A DNA stretch of 5,886 nucleotides, taken from assembly GCA_030595845.1 (NCBI GenBank), contig JAUVCL010000122.1:1-5886 (forward strand), in the 5' to 3' direction. Origin of the DNA: Campylobacterota bacterium. Its GTDB lineage: Bacteria; Campylobacterota; Campylobacteria; Campylobacterales; Sulfurovaceae. The notes under the pieces are model-generated. The model had not been told where the DNA came from and did not search any database. It saw nothing but the letters and a program-made list of their open reading frames with translations. Each line of letters starts with the position of its first letter. Within the stretch, counting starts at the first letter, position 1. The translations under genes and the position numbers were made by a program. Shown piece by piece: positions 1 through 4,603 of this stretch.

Positions 1-459
1 TAAAAGTGCATCAAGATCACCAATGTTCAAGTATGAGTCATTCTGTCCGGCAAAAGAAGCTTCAGGAGAGTCTTCCGCTGTAGCCGAACTTCTTACTGCC
101 AAAGTAACATCCTCACCATATTCGATCTTCAGTGCTTCATATCCTTCTTTGATCTGTTCTGACAGTGCATCAGATAATTTACAGTCATAGATAAGATCTC
201 TACAGATCCGCCCTCTCTCTTGCAACTGTGCTACATCATCAGGATCAAGATCATCAAGTGCATTCGCTAACTTTTTCCAAATATCGTTGTTATCTAAAAT
301 ATGACGGTAAGCCTCTGACGTAATAGCAAAACCATTGGGTATATGTATACCCTCTTGTGTAAGATTTTGATACATCTCACCCAAAGAGGCATTTTTCCCA
401 CCCACAAGGTCAACATCATTGATCGTTAGTTCATTGAACCATTTTATGTATTCAGACAT
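1..459 (-). CDS. ppsA: Phosphoenolpyruvate synthase, N-terminal part (truncated by window edge)
   Basis: This is the N-terminal part of phosphoenolpyruvate synthase (pyruvate, water dikinase), a cytosolic gluconeogenic enzyme that makes PEP from pyruvate and ATP, releasing AMP and phosphate. Translation from the ATG at 459 gives 153 residues with no stop down to base 1, so the C-terminal end of the gene lies outside the window. The visible part matches the ATP-grasp-type nucleotide-binding domain of the PEP synthase/PPDK family. It opens with MSEYIKWFNEL, followed by VGGKNASLGEM at residues 19-29 (Lys22 is the expected ATP contact) and by VRSSATAEDSPEASFAGQ at 122-139 (Arg123 is the expected ATP contact). 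The FAGQxxSYLNI form and the opening residues favour PEP synthase over pyruvate phosphate dikinase. The full enzyme is usually near 800 residues; the phospho-His and PEP-binding domains are not visible. An AAGGA Shine-Dalgarno sits 6 nt before the ATG. The gene lies 58 bp downstream of the FecR gene on the same strand. Confidence 0.93.
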   Translation of the reverse strand, partial: MSEYIKWFNELTINDVDLVGGKNASLGEMYQNLTQEGIHIPNGFAITSEAYRHILDNNDIWKKLANALDDLDPDDVAQLQERGRICRDLIYDCKLSDALSEQIKEGYEALKIEYGEDVTLAVRSSATAEDSPEASFAGQNDSYLNIGDLDALL

Positions 460-517
460 CTCTTATCCTTTATGATAAATAAACAAAATACTGAGATATA
501 TTTTATCGTTTTGTTAT
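460..517. other. Short intergenic gap between the FecR gene and ppsA
   Basis: This AT-rich gap carries the ppsA Shine-Dalgarno (AAGGA on the minus strand, 466-470). A possible but weak minus-strand -10 box, TAAAAT, lies at 500-505 and would give a leader of about 35 nt. No matching -35 or TG extension accompanies it. No GC-rich hairpin followed by a T-run is present, so nothing seen here would stop transcription from the envelope operon reading into ppsA. Whether ppsA has its own promoter cannot be decided from sequence alone. Confidence 0.4.
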
Positions 518-1192
518 TTATCGATCTGGAAACTCAACAGTCGGTTCATTCAGAGGTACATCGACCTTAGACTGAATTTCCTGTTGGCTGATGTCTGAAA
601 GTTGATTCGTTAATACTTTATGATTACCCATCTCTTTTTTGTTCCTATCATATGAGATTTTTTTGAGTTCAACTTGTCCATGAACGAGATCCATCAGCAT
701 ACCGGCATCAACTGTAAAAGAAGTATTGTTAACAAAGACATCCACTTTTCCCTTATAACATGTGATCGTTTCTTTATCTTCAGATACTTGAGCAGAAAAA
801 TCAGTACCTCGTATCCCAATTGTTGCGGAAACGGTCTTCACCTTGAAACGTTCAGGTGCCAATTGACCGATCTTTCCTGTAACTGAACGGAAAAAACCAC
901 GCTCAATATGCATTTTTATTTCACTGTCATCTTTTGTACCAAATTTATAGGCATCAAAAGTAAAAGTAGAATTGGATCCTATCGTTACAACCGTATTATC
1001 ATTTAATATCACCTGTACCCTTGATTTCGCCGAAGTCATGATCTTATCTTTTACCTTTAAAGACATTCCGTTTTTAACATCTAAAGTGCTACTGCTACGT
1101 GCAATGGTTGCAGACCCTTTAAAGGCACCTACATACCCAATATTTGACCATACAAAAGCTGTTACCATTAACATAAAAAATAAAATTCGCAT
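518..1192 (-). CDS. Secreted FecR-domain protein
   Basis: This is a 224-residue exported protein with one FecR domain (PF04773-type). Residues 1-23 look like a Sec signal peptide: Arg2, a hydrophobic stretch ILFFMLMVTAFVW, and a likely cut after VGA, near residue 23. The FecR domain spans roughly residues 40-155. Its hallmarks are VILNDNTVVTIGSNSTF (61-77), the ERGFFRSVTGKIG segment (97-109) and the signature VSATIGIRGTDF (121-132), followed by GKVDVF. The last 50 or so residues are charged and probably form a tail. Unlike FecR itself, it has no inner-membrane segment after the signal peptide and no neighbouring ECF sigma-factor gene, so a role as an anti-sigma regulator is unlikely; a periplasmic or surface structural or sensing role is inferred. 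It is the third gene of the operon, 9 bp after the barrel gene. Its AAGGA Shine-Dalgarno overlaps that gene's stop codon (TTAAGGA) and supports the ATG at 1192. Confidence 0.85.
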   Translation of the reverse strand: MRILFFMLMVTAFVWSNIGYVGAFKGSATIARSSSTLDVKNGMSLKVKDKIMTSAKSRVQVILNDNTVVTIGSNSTFTFDAYKFGTKDDSEIKMHIERGFFRSVTGKIGQLAPERFKVKTVSATIGIRGTDFSAQVSEDKETITCYKGKVDVFVNNTSFTVDAGMLMDLVHGQVELKKISYDRNKKEMGNHKVLTNQLSDISQQEIQSKVDVPLNEPTVEFPDR

Positions 1193-1201
1193 TTTTAATC
1201 C

Positions 1202-2446
1202 TTAAAAATTATATTTAATACCGAACATAACAACATCTTTGTCATACTCTGCCAATTCATAGTTTGAATTGTTCTTAGCATAACGATAAAGAAGCAATCC
1301 TTCCACCGTATCACTAAGCATACGACTCACTTTTAACTCTGTCTGGTGATAATCATCACTGCGCTTATTTACATCACTATCAATAAGGTCATCATACTTT
1401 GCATAACGATATTGATAATCGAACCTAGTGATGAACCACTCTTTTACATGGTAATTCATACCCATAGTAACTCTCGTTGTCTCTTTATTGGTAAAACGCA
1501 AACTATTATTGTCTTTAGCATCGTAGTTGTCATAATTTGTACTGATATAAACAAAATTATTTTCAACAAACCAATAAAGCCCCAAACCGATACCGCTTAC
1601 AGTATCATCGCGGTTCTTATCCGCTTCTTGCAAATAACTGCGCTGCGTATATCTTGCATTGATATTTCCGATCAATTCTTTAGAGAGTGTAATGTTTATT
1701 CGAGGATCCATACTGAAACTTTCCAGTAGATCACGGTCTAAGTAGTTCAAGCGTCCGTAACTGACAGGTAGCAAGGCATCATAAGTATCATTACTATATC
1801 CCAAACCGATATTAGCCGAACCGACAAAAAGGTTGTAATAACTTGCATCAGCATTATTTTGATAAAAAATGTCAGCGTCACTACGTAGATACCAGCCACC
1901 TTTTTCATCTAGCTCATGAATATAACTCAAGTTAGCCTGAAACTGTGTGAACAACGTATCTATCTCTTCCCCAAATTCTGGAAGATTTAGATCATCCGGA
2001 CTGACATTGATATTGGAATCATATCCCATAGCAATGCTTGCTGATGCTTTAAACTGCTGTAAGTCATCTTTTTCAAGTCTGTCCAATGACATACGCTGTG
2101 ATGGAGTCAGTTGATAATTTTCTGTACTTTTTGACATTTCCTCTGCCAGTTGATGACGACCTGTATCAGTATAAACCATTGCTAAATGCACACGTACTTC
2201 AGTATTATCAGGGTTTATCAGAAGTACCCGCTCATAAGCACTCATTGCTATTGCATCTTTACCCAGAGCTTCAGCACTTTTTGCCCATAAAAGATGAAGT
2301 TTGGCATTTCCATATTCTGCTGTACTTTTTTGTGCCTCAGTAATGACCTGGTCATACTTCTTCTGATCATATAAAGTTTGCATTTCCACCATACCTGCGA
2401 AAAGTATCACAGGTGACAGTAGTAATACAGTAACTACTTTTTTCAT
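1202..2446 (-). CDS. TPR plus outer-membrane beta-barrel protein, Slam/DUF560-like
   Basis: This 414-residue protein is predicted to sit in the outer membrane. Residues 1-17 form a signal peptide (MKKVVTVLLLSPVILFA). A helical region at about 20-110 contains two to three TPR-like repeats; clear pieces are AKSAEALGKDAIAMSAYERVLLINPDN (about 55-81) and VRVHLAMVYTDTGRHQLAEEM (about 84-104). After a short linker, residues from about 132 to the end read as alternating amphipathic strands rich in Tyr, Asn and Asp, starting with ASIAMGYDSNINVSP and closing with VMFGIKYNF. The terminal Phe is the classic BAM recognition residue. Periplasmic TPRs followed by a barrel of about 280 residues resemble the surface lipoprotein assembly modulators (Slam, DUF560 C-terminal domain), which move lipoproteins to the cell surface; this assignment is by architecture, not by alignment. 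The start ATG overlaps the upstream lipoprotein's stop (ATGA), implying translational coupling. The Shine-Dalgarno is only a weak GAGTGA. An alternative is a generic TPR porin or export channel. Confidence 0.75.
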   Translation of the reverse strand: MKKVVTVLLLSPVILFAGMVEMQTLYDQKKYDQVITEAQKSTAEYGNAKLHLLWAKSAEALGKDAIAMSAYERVLLINPDNTEVRVHLAMVYTDTGRHQLAEEMSKSTENYQLTPSQRMSLDRLEKDDLQQFKASASIAMGYDSNINVSPDDLNLPEFGEEIDTLFTQFQANLSYIHELDEKGGWYLRSDADIFYQNNADASYYNLFVGSANIGLGYSNDTYDALLPVSYGRLNYLDRDLLESFSMDPRINITLSKELIGNINARYTQRSYLQEADKNRDDTVSGIGLGLYWFVENNFVYISTNYDNYDAKDNNSLRFTNKETTRVTMGMNYHVKEWFITRFDYQYRYAKYDDLIDSDVNKRSDDYHQTELKVSRMLSDTVEGLLLYRYAKNNSNYELAEYDKDVVMFGIKYNF

Positions 2447-3768
2447 ATTGATTCACTCAAAGTATAGATGGCATCAATACCATCATTATGTTTGTTTCCA
2501 TAGATATCTTCAATCGTTCCCGAAACACTAATAGTTTCATCACCATTTATTGCTGAGTCTGCAACAAACTTCACTGTGTGCTCATCTAACATGATCAGAT
2601 GATCAAAGGTTATCAAACCATCATTAATAGCAAAGTCACTTTCACTGACAGTAGATGTATTTAAATCTTCAGAGAACTCAATATGGATTGTTTTTCCAGA
2701 ATAACTAACTCCCACCACCCTCAGATCAGATACAGGAATAATAGAAAAATTCCAGTTTGTCAGACCACTATAGACATTTCCTGCAAGATCTTCCACTGTT
2801 CCCTGCAAGGTTACTGTATAATTGCTACCCTGAACAAGATCACCTTCAGGAACAAAACGCAAAGTATTATTGCTTATTGTCGTTGTTCCATTCACTATGG
2901 TAGGTATTGCCCCCTCTTCTTCTAGCAGCAATACGCCATCACCGACTATATTCTCGTTAAATTTCATAACAATGTCTGTTGTTTTAGATACTTCTGCGCC
3001 ATCAGCAGGTGTAAGAGAAAGCAATAAAGAGGCGATAAGATCATTCTCTGGTGTAACAGAAAAATTCCAGCTTGTAAGACCGCTATAGGCATTTCCTACA
3101 AGATCTTCCACTGTTCCCTGCAAGGTTACTGTATAATTGCTACCCTGAACAAGATCACCTTCAGGAACAAAACGCAAAGTATTATTACTTATCGTCGTTG
3201 TTCCATTCACTATGGTAGGTATTGCACCCTCTTCTTCCAGCTGTAATACCACATCACCCGCTATATTCTCATCAAATTCCATAATGACCGCTATGGTCGG
3301 TGGTACCTGAATACCAACAGCAGGTGTGACAGAGATCAATGAAGGTGGTATACGATCAGGAAGCGATGCCGTTATAAACGTGTAGGTAAAGGTATTCTCT
3401 AAAGTACGCCCTAATGTATCTTCAACAGCTATTGTTACAACAATAGTATATTGCATGTTTGGTAGAAAAAACTCATTTGGAATAATGCTGATATTTTCAC
3501 CTGAAACCTTTAAGGCAGCAGCAATAGGAACATTATTTTCATCCAGAATATGTACAGACGATGCATTCACTGTTGTCTCATCAAGAGTATATGAAAAGGT
3601 CAGTGCCACATACTTTTCTATATCAACAGGCGAAGTACTCGCCCTAGAGGTCAAAGAAACACGTAAATATTCTGAAGTATCTGCATTGCTATCACTTCCA
3701 CTGCTACTTCCACCGCAACCTGGAAATATAAGCATAAGTGTCAATAAAAATGCTGATAAAATATTCAT
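2443..3768 (-). CDS. Ig-like repeat lipoprotein
   Basis: This is a 441-residue predicted lipoprotein. Residues 1-17 are a hydrophobic signal peptide ending in the lipobox FPG-C, with Cys18 as the lipidated residue; Gly follows at +2, which does not argue for inner-membrane retention. A Gly/Ser-rich linker (19-29) leads into about four bacterial Ig-like domains (Big_5 type) at roughly 35-133, 139-238, 244-343 and 347-441. The repeated pattern is an xVxFxENI strand early in the domain, LRFVPEGDLVQGSNYTV in the middle, and GTVEDLxGNxYSG near the end. Domains 2 and 3 are nearly identical: residues 177-223 and 282-328 match exactly, at a spacing of 105 residues. Such domains usually act as surface stalks or adhesive modules; no enzymatic motif is seen. 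The signal peptide has no Lys or Arg, which is unusual. ATG 3768 is the only sensible start because an in-frame stop lies four codons upstream. No Shine-Dalgarno precedes it. It is the first gene of a three-gene envelope operon. Confidence 0.85.
   Translation of the reverse strand: MNILSAFLLTLMLIFPGCGGSSSGSDSNADTSEYLRVSLTSRASTSPVDIEKYVALTFSYTLDETTVNASSVHILDENNVPIAAALKVSGENISIIPNEFFLPNMQYTIVVTIAVEDTLGRTLENTFTYTFITASLPDRIPPSLISVTPAVGIQVPPTIAVIMEFDENIAGDVVLQLEEEGAIPTIVNGTTTISNNTLRFVPEGDLVQGSNYTVTLQGTVEDLVGNAYSGLTSWNFSVTPENDLIASLLLSLTPADGAEVSKTTDIVMKFNENIVGDGVLLLEEEGAIPTIVNGTTTISNNTLRFVPEGDLVQGSNYTVTLQGTVEDLAGNVYSGLTNWNFSIIPVSDLRVVGVSYSGKTIHIEFSEDLNTSTVSESDFAINDGLITFDHLIMLDEHTVKFVADSAINGDETISVSGTIEDIYGNKHNDGIDAIYTLSESI
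2743..2970. repeat. Direct repeat, copy 1 (encodes part of Ig-like domain 3)
   Basis: This is one of two in-frame direct copies inside the Ig lipoprotein gene, offset by 315 bp (105 codons) from the second at 3058-3285. A hand alignment gives about 19 mismatches in 228 positions, roughly 92% identity. The stretch 2784-2871 (88 bp) is identical to 3099-3186. Mismatches cluster at the two ends of the copy. Confidence 0.9.
3058..3285. repeat. Direct repeat, copy 2 (encodes part of Ig-like domain 2)
   Basis: This is the partner of the repeat at 2743-2970, encoding the equivalent part of the preceding Ig-like domain. Identity in the middle 88 bp is complete, even at silent positions, so the pair reflects a recent duplication or ongoing gene conversion and not protein-level selection alone. 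Domains 1 and 4 of the same protein are much more diverged. Confidence 0.9.
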
Positions 3769-3776
3769 AATAAAAT

Positions 3777-3785
3777 ATTATAGCA
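3777..3785 (-). promoter_or_regulatory. Extended -10 promoter for the Ig/TPR-barrel/FecR operon
   Basis: On the minus strand this reads TGCTATAAT, a perfect extended -10 (TGnTATAAT). The hexamer 17 bp upstream, TTTCTA, is a poor -35, as is usual for the vegetative sigma factor in Campylobacterota. Initiation about 7 nt downstream would fall near 3770, only 1-3 nt before the ATG at 3768, so the transcript would have almost no leader. The site lies in the 51-bp gap after the upstream membrane-protein gene. Confidence 0.6.
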
Positions 3786-3819
3786 TTAAGCACCTTTAAT
3801 AGAAAGCTTAGTATTTAGC

Positions 3820-4404
3820 CTAATTTTCCACATCTCTATTCCGAAGACTTTCTAACTTATTTTGGAAGTCTTCTTCCTCACCATATTCTAAATACTGATC
3901 ATAATATTCATGCTGATAAGCGATCTTTTTTGCATGTTTTATAGGGCAAAAATAAAATTCTGTTCTAACAGCGATGGCTGAAGCATACTGCATTAAACCA
4001 TTAAAATAAGAGCAATATAGACAATTAAGTTTTTCTATCGGGTTTAAGTATCCAAGGTATTGATGATCAAACAGTATATAGTCACTTCGTTTAATGAATT
4101 TAAATTTATAAATTCTAAATATCACCTGCTGATAGATAAAGAGCAGTACATCAAAAACTACAGCGGGTATGACCATTACATAGATCAAGGGAGATGAAAG
4201 TAAATGGAAAAGAGGTATATCCCTAAAATAAGCTAAAAGATTTTTCATATTCTCTTTTTGTTTTTCAAGGACATCTTTTTCAAACCGAACATACCCATTT
4301 TGGATCTCATATGAAATGTGACTCTCCTGCTTGGTGATCTCTTCACTAAGTTTCATCTTCATCTCTTCAATATCTGATATAAGTTCTTCTATCCTCTTAT
4401 TCAT
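3820..4404 (-). CDS. Membrane protein with N-terminal coiled coil and Cys/His cluster, function unknown
   Basis: This 194-residue protein has no assigned function that I can name. Residues 1-50 are highly charged and heptad-like (RIEELISDIEEMKMKLSEEI), suggesting a cytoplasmic coiled coil. Residues from about 65 to 95 are strongly hydrophobic (FHLLSSPLIYVMVIPAVVFDVLLFIY), enough for one long or two short membrane passes. The following region contains LNCLYCSYFNG with Cys128 and Cys131, then RTEFYFCPIKHAKK with Cys153 and His157, a plausible four-ligand metal site. The NCxYCxYxNG...RTExYxCPIKHA pattern looks familiar from conserved hypothetical proteins of Proteobacteria and Campylobacterota, but I cannot attach a role. 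The C-terminus (about 165-194) is acidic. I chose the ATG at 4404 because AAGGGG lies 6 nt upstream; the adjacent TTG at 4407 would also be in frame. It is divergent from the nuclease gene and precedes the envelope operon by 51 bp. Confidence 0.75.
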   Translation of the reverse strand: MNKRIEELISDIEEMKMKLSEEITKQESHISYEIQNGYVRFEKDVLEKQKENMKNLLAYFRDIPLFHLLSSPLIYVMVIPAVVFDVLLFIYQQVIFRIYKFKFIKRSDYILFDHQYLGYLNPIEKLNCLYCSYFNGLMQYASAIAVRTEFYFCPIKHAKKIAYQHEYYDQYLEYGEEEDFQNKLESLRNRDVEN

Positions 4405-4436
4405 CAAAAACCCCTTTTATCATTTCATTCGCATAT

Positions 4437-4445
4437 ATTATAGCA
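4437..4445 (-). promoter_or_regulatory. Extended -10 promoter for the Cys/His membrane protein gene
   Basis: The minus strand reads TGCTATAAT, the same extended -10 as in the promoter of the envelope operon; the shared core is the 11-mer TGCTATAATAT. The -35 position 17 bp upstream reads TATACT, a weak match. Initiation near 4430 gives a leader of about 26 nt containing the AAGGGG Shine-Dalgarno, a normal arrangement. Confidence 0.65.
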
Positions 4446-4458
4446 AAGGTTGATAAAG

Positions 4459-4468
4459 GAGTATACTC
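4459..4468. promoter_or_regulatory. 10-bp perfect palindrome over the -35 position
   Basis: GAGTATACTC is a perfect inverted repeat placed exactly where the -35 of the minus-strand promoter at 4437-4445 would be. A dimeric repressor bound here would block that promoter. The symmetry does not extend beyond 10 bp, and no second copy was seen in the window, so operator function is only a suggestion. Confidence 0.25.
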
Positions 4469-4603
4469 TCAGTTTCTAATGTTTTCTGCTCTTATTCTGT
4501 TGCCTTTATAGGGGTATTAGTGCTTCCCTTATTTAATGCATTTATCATCATAAAGGAAGTAAAATAGATAAAGAGTATCTTGAAACCATCTAAAGGAGCA
4601 AAC

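Larger units (their letters stand above)
4405..4603. other. Divergent intergenic region between the membrane protein and the nuclease
   Basis: This 199-bp AT-rich region separates two outward-facing genes. The left part holds a clear minus-strand promoter (4437-4445), an AAGGGG ribosome-binding site for the membrane protein and a 10-bp palindrome. The right end holds the nuclease's AAGGAG Shine-Dalgarno (4593-4598), 5 nt before its ATG. No strong plus-strand promoter is visible; TAAAAT at 4560-4565 and TTTAAT at 4532-4537 are five-of-six -10 candidates without a -35 or TG extension. A short AGATA/TATCT inverted repeat (4566-4580) is too small to mean much. No small ORF with a ribosome-binding site or RNA gene was found. 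Confidence 0.5.

Noticed and set aside
972..1205. 77-codon plus-strand open frame, and a similar one at 674-886
   Set aside because: Both are antisense to the FecR gene, where the domain signature and ribosome-binding site are convincing.
1346..1729. 127-codon plus-strand open frame
   Set aside because: It lies wholly inside and antisense to the barrel gene, whose reading is supported by a signal peptide, TPRs and a terminal Phe. Its translation is a low-complexity Ile/Thr-rich sequence with no recognisable motif.
2743..3285. Mobile element or CRISPR-like origin of the repeated DNA
   Set aside because: There are only two copies, in frame, with a 105-codon period that matches the Ig-domain length. 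No inverted ends, target duplications or transposase are present.
3778..3797. Two-codon upstream ORF (ATG CTA TAA, minus strand) with an AAAGGTG Shine-Dalgarno ahead of the lipoprotein gene
   Set aside because: It overlaps the -10 box, so it would be absent from the main transcript and present only in read-through RNA. Such a tiny pattern is expected by chance.
3455..3799. 114-codon plus-strand open frame
   Set aside because: It is antisense to the Ig lipoprotein gene and shows no domain-like features; it is a shadow of the real frame.
3769..3819. Possible terminator between the membrane-protein gene and the Ig lipoprotein gene
   Set aside because: Only weak AT-rich complementarity (such as the TTAA arms and an AAGCTT site) is present, with no stable GC stem and no T-run in the right place.
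4535..4542. AATGCATT palindrome upstream of the nuclease
   Set aside because: It is eight AT-rich bases with no extension, and it is not placed on any credible promoter element.
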